Source: Zhengitettix transpicula
Lineage: Eukaryota; Arthropoda; Insecta; Orthoptera; Tetrigidae
Assembly (NCBI GenBank): GCA_037074705.1
Contig: CM073591.1
Coordinates: forward strand, 80,396,532-80,460,531
DNA length: 64,000 bases
Direction: 5' to 3'
The notes under the pieces were generated by a model that was not told where the DNA came from, searched no databases, and was given only the letters and a program-made list of their open reading frames with translations. Both the position numbers and the translations under genes were made by a program. How positions within the stretch are numbered: position 1 is the stretch's first letter; each line of letters opens with the position of its first letter. Of the stretch, positions 1-10,713 are shown one piece after another.

Positions 1-1088
1 AGTATTTGCTGTTTTTATGCACAGGAATATATTGGATTAAATATCTTGAGGTGATGCGGGTGTTAGATTGTAGATTTTTAAATCGTAGTTTTAGACCCCA
101 AATTAAGTAATTTGGTTTGGAACAATAGAAACGAATCTTTTTCAAAACTTACAAAGAGGGTCGATTCGCGAGAAACCTTTATGAGCGTTTATAACAACTT
201 ATTAATAGGAGGAAACGTGCGAGGCTTTACGCAATATACGAAGCGTATTCGGACGAACCCGACTGGAAAGAGATGAAAAAATATCATCTTACGGCGCACA
301 CTTATATGTGTAAAAATAATCACCCTTTAAAAATTGTAGAAAAAGGGCAACGCACATACGTAGGAAAATATTCATTTGTAAATAGTTTAATACGCGACAG
401 GATACCTTGTCTGCAGAAATACTGACGGCTTTTCTGAATAGTGTTCGCTTTAGACGTAGACTAAGAAAACTATTGTAAACATTTACATATTAAATATTTT
501 TTCTTATTACTTTTATTAATTTCTTATCTGGTCAGAGTAAATAAGTGGTAGATAAAGTCAGTAAAGTGAATAATAATTTTTAAAGCAAGCCTGAAAATGG
601 TAAAGAAAAATCCGGATGCTTCCTATCTTTTTTTCAGCTTAAAAACTTTTAAAAGACTTTATAATAATATAGTTTAGTGATGACCATATATTTTATACTT
701 TCAATTGTAATATGTAAAGTTGGCTCAGGGGATATTCTCAATAGTAGCTAAATAATAAATTCAAATACCACTTGAAAATTATGTTATTTTATTAGAATTA
801 ACTATCTATTGGAAGGAAATGTCTTTCAGAATTATAAGAAATGGAGAGTGCAGTTTCTCCGTAGGAATAACAAGTATTTCTTGCTCTATGCGTGCTCTTA
901 GCCGCAGAAAGTTAATTTTCTCAAATCAATATTTTTGTTACGTAATTTTTATTCAATTCTATTGAGGTCAATTAAAATGTATCAATGCTGATGATGAACC
1001 CGTTTTCCTAAATCATTATTTTACCAATTATCAATTAATACATTAAAAAATATACTAGCGCTGTTTGGAGTGAAATGTTGTTTTTGTT
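1..1088. other. AT-rich sequence, nothing recognised
   Basis: No open frame of useful length, no RNA gene signature and no repeat shared with other parts of the window was found here. Short A and T runs dominate. Confidence 0.5.
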
Positions 1089-1089
1089 T

Positions 1090-1139
1090 TAGGGTAACAG
1101 GCACATGAGTGTAATCCACGTGGTGCTAACTCCCCTTGT
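1090..1139 (-). mobile_element. R1 retroposon, severely 5'-truncated copy (A')
   Basis: Read on the minus strand, this is the last ~47 bp of the R1 repeat (GGGGAGTTA...GTGGATTACACTCATG...TTACCCTAAAA). It ends in its own A-rich tail, which continues to about 1078. It lies about 65 bp beyond the tail of the longer copy at 1205-1649 and in the same orientation. A short piece that keeps only the 3' end and tail is what 5' truncation during reverse transcription produces, so it reads as an independent or nested insertion rather than a duplication of the whole element. Confidence 0.55.
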
Positions 1140-1204
1140 TTTTTTAATATTGTAAATATTTGTGTATTGGAATAACTTTACAGTGAATTGATTGTTTAAC
1201 CATT

Positions 1205-1649
1205 TTTTTAGGTAACAAGCTACACGAGGGTAATCCACATGGTGGCAACTCACCTTTAATAGCATAGGAAGGGATTTGCAAGGGGGAACGCGGAATGGTA
1301 GCGAAAGGTAGCGAAAGGTAGCCAAGGGTTAACTAGGGCCCCCGGGCTATGGTTTAAGGATGCTACCCAGCAATTCGCCTAAAAGTGATGCAGGGAAAAC
1401 CCTAGAAAAACCTGCATCAGGTAGGTCGGGCATTTGGCACTTGTCCCACGCCCTTCCGATAGCGGGAAAGGAGTTTGCTGTGGGGACTCAGTATTCCCGT
1501 CTCCTTGCCTCGACCAGTTTAGGAGGCAGCTGGCCGATTATTCCAATGGGAATAGCGAACAACTCTTACCGTATGCCCAAGGTCTGCGACCCCGGAACAT
1601 ACACCTCTCAGAACAGGCCGACGTGCCTCGGCTTGTGGGAACCGTGAAA
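1205..1649 (-). mobile_element. R1 retroposon, near full-length copy A
   Basis: R1 is a ~430-bp non-coding dispersed repeat with three large copies in the window (here, 20041-20473 and 48711-49040). Oriented by its A-rich tail, it starts GGTTCCCACAAGCCGAGGCA and ends ...CTCGTGTAGCTTGTTACCTAAAAAAA. This copy and copy B begin at the same base, so that is probably the true 5' end, and copy C is 5'-truncated. Shared internal blocks include CGCTATCGGAAGGGCGTGGG and GGCCCTAGTTAACCCTTGGC. Overlapping short ORFs in the repeat differ in frame between copies, so I do not call it protein-coding. No clear Pol III A/B boxes and no convincing target-site duplication were seen. It may be a SINE or the 3' end of an unrecognised LINE. 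Confidence 0.7.
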
Positions 1650-1829
1650 CGAATACCCAATTGAAAATATTAACTTCTGTTTATAACTTGTCTGTGTGTT
1701 TTTAATGTAAACAGACTTTTCAATCATTTATTTCTGTTGTTTCTATACAGTGCTTCATTCCCTAGGATCTATTCATGTTTATTTAAACTCGTCAGGTAAC
1801 ACACAAAAGTGAACTTAATTGTCAAAAAT

Positions 1830-2265
1830 CTATTCTCGTTGACTATTTCTACAAGTCAGCCACTGATGGACTAAGTTTTCAATTCCGGGCCTGTATAAAG
1901 CGCGTGGTTTTGAGTCAAAGAAGTCGTCAAGCCACGTTCGGAAAGGAAGTTCCTGGAAGGCTGTTCGCTATGGATCGGAAAAGGTAGAAAATCGGGCGAA
2001 TGTAGTGGGCGTCGAATGACTTCCAAACCTTATCTCCTGAATAGTGTGTGGGCGGGCCCCGTGGTGCAGTAGCATCACTTCACGAAGTCTTGTTGGTCGT
2101 TTCTCTTGACTTTCGTCTGCAAAACATCTCACTTGGTGACAATAAATGTCGACACTGATGGTTACACCTCGGGGAAGCAATTCGTATCGCGGCACACCCT
2201 CGTCGCTATCCCGTCTAGATTCATAAAATTATCCTTTGTGGACGCGTGCTGGCCTTTGTACTTTG
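1830..2265 (-). pseudogene. mariner-family transposase fragment, dead
   Basis: Minus-strand translation gives a mariner DDE core. From about 2195 it reads ELLPRGVTISVDIYC, then LLHHGARPHT, which corresponds to the family motif LLHDNARPHT around the second catalytic Asp; here that Asp is His. A frameshift follows, and in the next frame come GLEVIRRPLHSPD (family W/L-E-V-L-x-H-P-P-Y-S-P-D, third Asp kept) and, near the C-terminus, LYRPGIENLVHQW, ending at a stop at 1830-1832. Upstream of 2195 (about 2265) an in-frame stop interrupts a weak match to the first-Asp region. Mariner transposases are about 345 aa, so only the C-terminal 40-45% remains. Flanking terminal inverted repeats were not identified. 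Frameshift, stop and lost Asp make it non-functional. Confidence 0.85.
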
Positions 2266-2299
2266 TACTTTGTTGGAAAATAAATATTTGATGGTATCC

Positions 2300-3240
2300 A
2301 CGAGCCAATAGTCACCTGATATTTTCGTTCATACTGCATTGAAATTTTTGGACTAAATTTGCTTATTGTTTCCTTTTTATCCAGTTTTCTAACTGAGAAA
2401 ACTTAAATCGGAGGTTATGATGATGAGGGTAGAAGAAAGAGATTGAATTAAAGTGTACTACCAGTGATCATGCTTAGCAGCAGAGTAATAACGTAAAACA
2501 TTACACATACTTGAACCCAACTAGACGCTGATCTGGATTGTAGTAAAGATGTTACGAAATACGAAAAATTGCACAGTACTGAATGCGTGCGTTGTGTTGA
2601 GTTTTTATTCTCATTTATATTTGTAGAATCTATTAGTCCTCTAAGAAAATGAGTTAATACAAATATAAAAATACGTTAATAAGGACATCACAAAAATACT
2701 ATAAGTTGCACATATACGTAAATGGAAAAGCTCCAGCCTATTAATCAGAAAAAATATTATCATCAAATTTTAAAAAAATGATGTGAAACGCTGTCTAAGA
2801 ACTAGAATCAATAAACATAAAAACAATTTGGAATTTAACGTCCAAAATTTTTAACTTGCGTATTTAAAAATATAATTTAGATTGATACAATGTGCAGAGT
2901 TTAGATTGAGAATGAAATGTTATTCGAGATTGATGAGCGAAATGTTACGTATTAGATCCGGTGTTTAGGCCAATAACGTGACACCAATAATTTAAATAGA
3001 ATATATATGAATCCTTGGTATTGTAATCTATTTGTTGTATTATATAATTTTTTATTTCAATCACGATTTTAAAATTCAATAATAGTTTTAAAACCACTGT
3101 CACGTTATTTCGGACTCAAAATGTGAGTAAACTGCACGTTAAAAATTGTGTTAATAAATTTTGATATTATAATTATAAGGAATATTGGAATAAAAATTAT
3201 CTTGTGTGTAATTTTTTTCTTAATTTCTATAAAACTGAGT
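2300..3240. other. AT-rich sequence, nothing recognised
   Basis: No ORF, RNA gene or dispersed repeat was recognised. The tract is low-complexity, rich in A and T. Confidence 0.4.
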
Positions 3241-3258
3241 ATAATTAAAATTGTACTC

Positions 3259-3310
3259 CTGAAGAAGACCCAATTAAGGATGAAACGTTCTGTTCGACAG
3301 ATATAACGTT
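3259..3310 (+). ncRNA. hammerhead-like motif, PLE-end type (decayed)
   Basis: CTGAAGA at 3259-3265 is followed by a weak hairpin (GACCC/GGAT) and GAAACG at 3282-3287. After the GAAA, ACGTT pairs perfectly with AACGT (to 3309), with a small inner hairpin CTGT-TCG-ACAG in the loop. This matches the hammerhead order of core, stem II, GAAA and stem III. Stem II is poor and no stem I could be formed with the upstream bases, so self-cleavage is unlikely. Sequences of this type are known from the ends of Penelope-like elements. Confidence 0.4.
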
Positions 3311-3319
3311 TAAATTTGA

Positions 3320-3870
3320 TTTAAAAAAATCTGGCCAATAGGATTTTTTTTTCACATTGTTTTAAAAAGAATTCACATTTTTATAATTGATAAAAATTAT
3401 AAATGAGATAAAATGAAAGTTACCCGTAAAATTCAGATAAAATTAAAATGTTTGTAAAATACACTAAACTTGAAAAGTAACACTAGAATTTTTTAATAAT
3501 CCTGATACATTTGGATTCCCACAGATCTCTTCAATGGATGCTTAAGAATTTTATGAAACAAAAGAAAATATAAGGATAATTATGGAGGTTATAAAAATTT
3601 CTAATATATAAAATTCTAGTTCGGCACAATTGCAAAATTGTGTTGGCGTTAAACTTAAACATCTTGCAATTATTTTAAATTATCTGATAATTTACCGTGT
3701 GTGTGTTATTTATAGTCATTGGCAAACAAAGATTCGTTATCAAGTCAACGTTAGGTAATCAAAAATAAATTCGGAAACGAATCAGCGTTGAATATTAATT
3801 TATGTCGTTCAAAAGGGAAAACATAAATAAAATAAAAATAAAACTGTCTCAGTGTGAATTAGTGTTGATG
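3320..3870. other. AT-rich sequence, nothing recognised
   Basis: Directly follows the hammerhead-like motif and could contain decayed element sequence, but no coding frame or shared repeat was seen. Confidence 0.35.
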
Positions 3871-3879
3871 TAGGGTCGT

Positions 3880-4620
3880 ATTTGCATGCTATTTCCGGGT
3901 ATTCGAGGCAGCTGTCCAGATCCCCCGCCCGATCTTAGTGGCTCAGGGGCTAGGGTGCGGATAAGTGAGGTGTGACCTCATCGGCATTTGCATGCGTTAA
4001 GCGATTACCAGCCTGTATTGGCCGTGTTATTGTTGTGTAATCGCAAGGGTCGTTAACATGTATGAGTTTGCTACGCCCACGCTTTGGGGGGAAAAGAGGA
4101 CAGGGCGGGAAACAGCTGTCAAAATCCTGTCCGAAAACGAACGCCGACTCTATTCATGTTGCGGCGACGAGACAAATGAACTGGCGCAGTGACCGTCGCA
4201 GTGTATTCATGATTACTCAACCGTTCGGGGTAAAAATGCTAATATTGCTTAGCTACGAACATGCTTTATCATTTAACTGCTTAAATTACACTAATCTAAA
4301 TTCTGTTTGCCGGTCTACAATCAGCCGGAACCATAACTGAAAATTTGTTTGAGCTTCGTAAAGAAAAGTCTCCCGTTTCAAACCGGGTCAGAATAGAATT
4401 TCGACTACAAAATGCCCCGTCGCCAATTTTACGTGAAATGCCTAGTCTGTAGTAAGACTTTGACCTACGAACCCCCCGCAGAAGTTCCCAACAATTGTCG
4501 GAGCCGATGCACACTCCCACAATATTCTCGTTGTTCTCTGATCAGCGCCTTCTTCCACAGAATGGCGGTCAGTTTAAGTTATCGCTGTATCGTACAGCTA
4601 GGGCTTGGAGCATTATGAAG
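3880..4620. other. GC-richer block without an assignable gene
   Basis: This stretch stands out from its surroundings by higher GC and low repetitiveness. Open frames of 68-92 codons exist on both strands (4062-4340 plus, 4296-4520 minus, 4412-4618 plus), but they overlap and none resembles a family I know. A conserved non-coding element, a 5' exon or an old repeat are all possible. Confidence 0.25.
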
Positions 4621-4624
4621 TGAA

Positions 4625-5990
4625 AACGTGCTCCGATGATTAGGTTGTAACCCTGCAGTCTCTTTTGGAACTCTTTTAAAAAAAAAACACGAATGAGCCA
4701 GATTCCTAATTTTTGTCAGCAGTAGAACAACACGAACACAAAACATATATTGATAAAACAAGTTCTTGTTCCGTGCTTCTGCGAAACTATTCTAAAATAC
4801 TCTGTTGAAATTCGGACACGTTACAGGCATCGCACAGACTTCTCCACAATCGACAAGAATTTACCAGATACAGCTTTTCCGAGATCCTTGGAAACTTTAT
4901 TCTGGAAAATACTTATTTAGGATTTAATAAGAACACGTACGTGTTATCAGGTTCAACAAAAATTTAATTTTAGTCTCGTAACGTTACAATTGAAGTGATA
5001 AACTTCCGGTTATTTATAGCCATAGTCGAAAATTGCCAATTATTTCTTACAAAATACGGCGTTACGTGGATGAAACAAAATTCTTTGGTAATCTGAGGAG
5101 TGGACTAATTAAATCCGATTCATAACAAAAACCTCGAATAGTAAAATATTAAAACAATTTTCTTATAACTACCACGTTTCCTTGGTCTACTAAAGCACGC
5201 GTCAGCCATGAAAGTGTGTGGCGCAGATTCAGGGAGTAGTAGTGGAGGGGGGAGGGCGTAACAAACGTATACTGACTGAGCCAAGCTTTAGACGCTTACT
5301 GAAGCTGATTGGCTGCGCTCAGGGAGGGTCCAGCATTTCCAGAGAGACACTAGTCTGGGTCGCCAAGAAATTTGACTGCGATCTGTAGTCGATTTTCAAC
5401 AATAAGATTCCAGACTAAGATTTCACTGACGATGTTTAAGTCTTCCCCGCGTCACTATTCAAATCAGGATTCTATACGGCCGACCTTTTATATTCCAAAA
5501 TGTGGTAAATACATCTCTATAACGCAATCATCACAAATGTTCGTTAGCTCTTGGCATTTTACACATGTTAGTTAACAAATAATTATGAACTGCGTTTTTT
5601 AAACGTACAAAATTTTTTTGATAAAATGAATTTAAAAAAAAGTTTTCCATATTTGATTGATTAGATCTGATAGGTAATAATTTAAATTTTTTTGAGTATG
5701 TAAAGGTGATTAATTCAGAGTCCTATTGTGTATTTTCCTTAGTGTCGAAAATGGAGGTTGTGGAAGTATTAAAAATATTTTTTAGTTAACAATTTTTATG
5801 AAAAAAAACTTCCATTTATTCAACGCGATGAATCCTATAGCATTATTCGTTTGTGGTACTAATTTGTTGGAGCACAATAAAGTTATACTTTGATGTTCCC
5901 AGGATCTTTAAATTGCCTTACGGTTGTTCCACCGTTAAATTACCAATTATTTCTTATAAAATTAAGGCGTAATTGAATGTAGACTATTTG
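4625..5990. other. Mostly AT-rich, unassigned
   Basis: Nothing recognisable apart from a short GC-rich island at about 5200-5345, which contains a G-rich run near 5240. No ORF in it could be assigned. Confidence 0.35.
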
Positions 5991-6005
5991 GTTCAGGCCA
6001 CTTGT

Positions 6006-6320
6006 TCACTCTTTAATGCGGCTGATAGAACAGTAATGAGTCATAAAACTTGGGCTCGCTCGTAAATTAGGTGACAGCACCAGTAATGGAGTTATTGCCG
6101 TGGAAAGTTGATAATAACCTGAGGGAATGAAAAGTCGGGACCGACCAAAGGATGGTTGCCGTGCCGTGCCAGCCGGTGTGGGTAAATAGTTGAAATAAGA
6201 GTCGTTGAGCAAGTTGTCTAGCTCCATTAAGTAATCGTTAGCGTGGTCGTCCGTTGCATTGTCGGCCATATCACCAGAAGTGCTTGTTACTACTGCCCTG
6301 GGAGTGCAGCACCGTTGCAA
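6006..6320 (-). CDS. Unrecognised ORF, possible 5' coding exon
   Basis: A 104-codon minus-strand frame. An internal Met at about 6270 begins MADNATDDHANDYL and continues MELDNLLNDSYFNYLP, an acidic, leucine/aromatic-rich opening with more balanced codon use than the AT-rich flanks. On the minus strand a plausible splice donor, CCCTCAG|GTTATT, occurs near 6120, so a real exon could be shorter than the open frame. I do not recognise the protein and see no partner exon nearby. It could equally be a chance frame in a GC-richer patch. Confidence 0.2.
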   Translation of the reverse strand: MQRCCTPRAVVTSTSGDMADNATDDHANDYLMELDNLLNDSYFNYLPTPAGTARQPSFGRSRLFIPSGYYQLSTAITPLLVLSPNLRASPSFMTHYCSISRIKE

Positions 6321-6530
6321 TCACCATCTCCAGACAATCGCCTGTGAATGACTTTCTATCACTCACCAGAACTTTTGCCGACGGTCACGCATTAGAGTCG
6401 TGAATGATTTTCCAAATAATTTCACATGCTATTCTTCGATTCGCTTTACACACATACATTTCTTATGAAGCCATCACTCTTATGACTGTATGTATGTCGT
6501 TCTCCATATTTCATACATTTCTACGTCAAA

Positions 6531-6689
6531 TGGGTTTTCCTTTAATTCTTCCAAAACACGCATTTAGTCTTCTAATTTATATTTACTTATTTAAGTATTA
6601 ATTTTAATGTAGTAATACATTTTTCATAAGATTTTGTAGAATATTTAAGCCATTTTACGTCTAATTAATATAGTTTTTTTTGTCGTTAA
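6531..6689 (+). repeat. Direct repeat D1, left copy
   Basis: This copy starts GGGTTTTCCTTTAATTCTTC and runs through TTTAAGTATTAATTTTAAT to TTGTCGTTAA. It recurs in the same orientation at 7705-7895 with few substitutions and two short insertions. The copies lie about 1.17 kb apart. They could be long terminal repeats of a small element, two insertions of one dispersed repeat, or a local duplication. Confidence 0.75.
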
Positions 6690-6699
6690 CAGACAAATT

Positions 6700-7700
6700 T
6701 TTCTTCCTCGGACCTTACCTGTATATCAGTATTTAAACCTCTCAATTTCGAAAAGTTTCTTCTCCTTCGAACTATCCATGTTTTTATTCTGTATAATTCT
6801 GTCCTTCATTCGCAGTTTAATTAAACGAAGCTAATTCAATATTTAAAAATAATTGAATAAAGAATATTTTTTTATTTGTGCCAAACTAATTACTTTCAGA
6901 TTCCTTACAGCACATTCGTAATTATTTTCCCTAAATAATAGAACTATTTCATGGGAATTTCATTGAATCTGTTGCTTTTATCGTGTTTGCTTTTAACCAT
7001 GACTTTGACTTAGGTTTATTTGTAAGTCTTTCTTCTCCACGATTTTCCAATTTCATTGTATTTTAATATTCCTTGAAAACCTTTCTTCATTAGGGTGATA
7101 GAATATTTCTGTCCGTTAATTTGAGCGGCTTTTGTTTTATTTTATTCTCCGACAATGATCAGTTTGATTCAACAAGATACCAATAAAAATATTGTAATTG
7201 CTAAAAAATATTATTATATTTGAGACTGGCTTTAATTCATGTCACAGTTATCACCTATAATTATAAATACAGCATTTAAATATAAAGAATCACTTTGAAA
7301 CTATCTTTTTGTTTTATCAATGTTATGAAAGTTACATGATCCTGTAATAGTCTTAAATTTTTGTATAACTAAAAAAAAATCTGCAACATATAGTACAATT
7401 TAATAAACATTAGGAGTAATATTCAGGAAAAAAAATTATTGTATTTTTTTTATTTCAGTGGAGTTTTCTCACTTCTGCGACAAGTACAAATGACTCATAA
7501 TCTTTTCTGTCCATGTATAATGAAAGTAATACAAAGATGTTAAATAAATAATCAGTGTCTTAATTTTCTAAAAGGAATTATTTTTCCTCTGTGCTCATTA
7601 AGCCTCAAATGAGCTATCCATAACGTATTGGTGATCTGTGAAATGACTATATCAACCAATTATATCGAAATGTTTGTAATAAGAATGTATTTTGAATTCG
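6700..7700. other. AT-rich interval between the D1 repeats
   Basis: No ORF of useful length, primer-binding-like site or transposase/RT motif was seen, so if D1 copies are LTRs this would be a non-autonomous interior. Confidence 0.35.
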
Positions 7701-7704
7701 TTTT

Positions 7705-7895
7705 TGGGTTTTCCTTTAATTCTTCCAAAACACGCATTTAGTTTTCTGATCTATATTTACTTATTTAAGTATTAATTTTAATTTAGTAATACATTTTATC
7801 ACTTTTTTATCATATTTTGTAGAATATTTAAGCCATTTTATGTCTAATTAATACAGTTTTCTGATTTATGTAGTACGTTTTGTTTTTGTCGTTAA
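7705..7895 (+). repeat. Direct repeat D1, right copy
   Basis: Second copy of the repeat at 6531-6689. It shares TTCTTCCAAAACACGCATTT, the run AGAATATTTAAGCCATTTTA and the closing TTGTCGTTAA. It is longer because of short insertions after ATACATTTTATCA and before TAGTACG. Confidence 0.75.
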
Positions 7896-7899
7896 ATGT

Positions 7900-9025
7900 A
7901 TGTAAATTATATATAACTTTCCGCGACTGAAATGGAAAATTTTCAGAACATATATCTACAAAAAATTGTGGAAACAAAAAAATTAAACGATTTTGAAATA
8001 AAAGGCTAAGTAATTAGCAATTAATAATTAATAATTGTCCACACTTTTAGACACTTTACTACTCTAAAAGAAAAGATACAAAAATGTCTTATTCATTAAT
8101 ATTTATAATTTAAGAGAGGGAAAATGTCACTCAATTGACCTGACATAGTTTCCTAATACAAAATTAATACAATCCGTCTAAAACTAAAGTTGTACGACAA
8201 AAAAAGTGGATTGTTTGTAACATTAAATTTTTGTTTTAAAATTGCCACGGAAAATACACAGAGTACTTATTAAACGAGAAATGAGCGCAATCGCTTAAAT
8301 TATTGAATTAAATATTACAAAAATTATCGTTATGGTTTAAAGCTTACATTATTTGCTATCAAAACTAATAATTATTTTATTCACATAATTTATTTATATA
8401 TACTAATTACATAAATGGCTAGATAACGTACAAAAATACTCAATGTTCCAATCAACTTCCCTCGATCACTCTAAAATCTTACCCCAACGTTCTCATATTC
8501 ATCAAACGAACATAACAGTCAATTAATACACATCCCAACTTCGCCTAAACCCCCTCAGAAAAACAACAGCAATGAACACAAGGGACAGAAAGCCAATGGA
8601 CCTCCCACCTGTTTCAAGTGTCCAAGTTAAATATTTACTTGCTTTTATTTGTTGAAGTTAACAGAATTAAAAATCTTGGGATTGAAATTTTAGGAATAAA
8701 TAATATCAAAGAAATAGTGTTGTATTTATCACTATGTTTTTCTGTTATTTGGCCATTTATTTGTTTAGTTAGAATATTTTAACAGACGTTTTATATTTTA
8801 TAATTTATTGCATTTAGTCGGTGTTATGAGTTTCCTTATTCTCATCTCTAAATTAAAACAAAAATAAATAAATCTAACTGATAACAATGCTGGCAAAGGT
8901 ATCGTAAATGATTTTCATCCTTTGATCTTTTTGCGAAAAGAGATAATTAAATGTCCATTTTCAAGGTGGTATCTAATGTGGGATAATACATTTGAAGTGT
9001 AAAATTCACGCGCGTGTGTTTCAAA
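7900..9025. other. AT-rich sequence with a G-poor tract
   Basis: Mostly featureless. A tract at about 8446-8620 has few G on the plus strand. Just after it, one frame reads GPPTCFKCPS, faintly like a retrotransposon Gag zinc knuckle but cut by a stop, so I do not call it. Confidence 0.3.
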
Positions 9026-9029
9026 TTTC

Positions 9030-9240
9030 GTAGTTGATTATATGCTACTAAATATCTTTGGGATCTGTGTAATGGCGAGGCAGTGAATTGTCACTTAGAT
9101 TGCAGGCAGACTTAGCAGCCAAAGGCCCTCTCTAATGGACTCTGAGACCCGTGCGCTAGTCGTTAATTAATTACTAGGTAATTGCATTATGTCTTCCCGA
9201 GGTCGCCACGCCCTTGTATAGCGAGCTAACAAATACAATT
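9030..9240. promoter_or_regulatory. Candidate homeodomain-site cluster
   Basis: GC-richer, non-repetitive sequence with tightly packed TAAT/ATTA cores: CTAATGG, GTTAATTAATTACTAG and GTAATTGCATTATG fall within about 60 bp (9134-9190). Homeodomain proteins bind such cores, but in AT-rich DNA they are also common by chance. No TATA box or transcribed gene was identified next to it. Confidence 0.2.
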
Positions 9241-9865
9241 TATGGACATCGTCTCGTCTTCTCGTCGAAGCGAGGGTAGAAGCCTGAAACTGGAAACGCC
9301 GCAGCAGGTGAAGGCGAGACGTGCCGAGTAAAGTGCCGTCGTATTGACAAAGTACTCGGCTCTAGCAAAAACGACTTCCTTATTAAGTCTTTACTAGGAA
9401 CTCTGTGTTCGTGTCGCCAGTATCTTTCCTCTCTCATCAAAATGAGTGCAACTGGACGGAAGCTTTCAGGCGAGAAAGATCACGGTGACTTGAAAAGTCC
9501 GAGGAAAAAACAAAATCTTTGGCAGACGCGCTTCTTCCAAATTGTCATTGAATCTTAAACACTGTATCGATGGGAATAAGCTGGTGAGTTGTTATAAAAT
9601 CAATTTTTATTGTTTCGACCGTGACTTATTTTAATCTACTAAGGAGGTATATTTCTCTTGAGATCATATTTATAGCATAATATTAAACTTAACCCGTACA
9701 GCGTCTTCCATCTTGTACAGTCTTGTAGATCCATAGTAAATTATATTTTGTATTGGCGACTAGGCTGTGTCCATCAAAACACAGATACATTTATTAATAA
9801 ATTTAACCTGCCAAATCATTATTAACTTCTCCTTTAGAATCATTGCTTCACATTAACAATTAACT
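9241..9865. other. Unassigned sequence upstream of the first PLE remnant
   Basis: A GC-richer part (9241-9440) carries a 66-codon minus-strand frame that I do not recognise and do not call. The rest is AT-rich. Confidence 0.3.
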
Positions 9866-9870
9866 ATTAA

Positions 9871-10030
9871 AATGAAAAATTTACGGCTGATTGAAAATAA
9901 TGAATAAGAAAGACAAAAAAGTGATAATATAAATACCACACAACGTTTCTGGGATACTTGTCCCTTTCGTCAGGTGCGAAGTCGAGCCTAGAGCTACACA
10001 ACTGCACTTATCAGTTGACAAAACTCAAAA
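9871..10030 (-). mobile_element. PLE terminal sequence P1 with hammerhead-like core
   Basis: Homologous, in the same orientation, to 45961-46133: shared AAAAATTTACGSCTGATTGA, ATAATATAAATACCACACAA and GCCTAGAG...ACACAACTG blocks. On the minus strand it carries CTGACGA (9967-9973), a GGGA/TCCC hairpin and GAAACG (9944-9949), the order of a hammerhead core. The GIY-YIG fragment starting 190 bp to the right, plus the opposite-strand copy near 11370, suggest this is the inverted left end of a Penelope-like element. Stem II is separated from the core by unpaired A residues, so catalytic activity is doubtful. Confidence 0.65.
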
Positions 10031-10221
10031 GCGACGAAAACGCAACGACAATTGGAGAGCCCAAGGGCTAGCAACAATAAGGGAGCAACGACAATGGAAA
10101 ACAGAAGGTTTAGCGTAATAATCAATTATTGAGTTCATAGTGTATGCTTTTAAATTAATAACTGTGATGCTGGATTTAATGTGAAGAAATGAGTCCGGAA
10201 TTGTACCTGGCGTCAATGTCG

Positions 10222-10413
10222 GTCCCACTCCACACCTACAGCAAACATTGTGTTGTTTACAAAATCTCTTGCTCTAATTGAAATTTCTGCTACATAGGGC
10301 AAAATAAACGTTCCCTTGATATACGTATCAAGGAACATGTGTCTAATATCAAACTTCCCATTGATAAACAATCTGTAGTATCCAAACGTATCATTAATAA
10401 ACTATTAAATTAA
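10222..10413 (+). pseudogene. PLE GIY-YIG endonuclease fragment, broken
   Basis: Plus-strand translation reads VVYKISCSN, then a TGA stop, then NFCYIGQNKRSLDIRIKEHV, then SNIKLPIDKQSVVSK, and ends at TAA 10411-10413. This is the diagnostic GIY-YIG pattern of Penelope-like elements (V-Y-K-I-x-C, C-x(1-3)-[YV]-Y-I-G-x-T, R-S-L-x-x-R-I-K-E-H). The TGA falls where the family usually has Cys of the CxxC-like pair. The conserved C-terminal block (FDW...VKIL...RLISEM) found at the second locus is missing, and unrelated sequence follows. The reverse transcriptase domain expected upstream was not found. It is a non-functional remnant of the endonuclease that opens target DNA for PLE insertion. Confidence 0.85.
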
Positions 10414-10651
10414 ACTTGACAATTTCCTGGCGTTGCTCTTGTATTATATTGGAAAACCGTAATAAATTCTATCAGGCCCATAGAAATTTGAAAGTATAAA
10501 TTCAGTATACGAATTATTAAACTATAATCTCTCATAAACCCGCCATAATAGTAATGTACCCCTTAACTGGATTATAAACGATTAGTTTCAACTTCTGGAG
10601 CAAGCGTTCATAAATTCTTGGGTGAACCCTCCCGTGAACAAACAACATGAA

Positions 10652-10713
10652 TTTCTCCCATGGGAGAAACACGGCGTCTTTAAAATCCACGCCGTAGCAC
10701 TTAATAAAGTGCT
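10652..10713. other. Three consecutive perfect hairpins
   Basis: 10652-10669 is an 18-bp perfect palindrome, TTTCTCCCATGGGAGAAA. It is followed at once by ACGGCGT...ACGCCGT (10671-10695, 7-bp stem) and AGCACTT-AATA-AAGTGCT (10696-10713, 7-bp stem). The run sits inside the decayed PLE, between its GIY-YIG fragment and the right-hand hammerhead-like end. Confidence 0.7.

Noticed and set aside
1360..1664. Overlapping plus-strand ORFs of 95 and 76 codons
   Set aside because: They lie wholly inside the R1 retroposon, antisense to its tail-defined orientation, and the frames are not preserved in the other copies.
8446..8640. Retrotransposon Gag zinc-knuckle (CFKC) near a G-poor tract
   Set aside because: Only one CxxC half is present before a stop, and no other Gag or RT motif is nearby.
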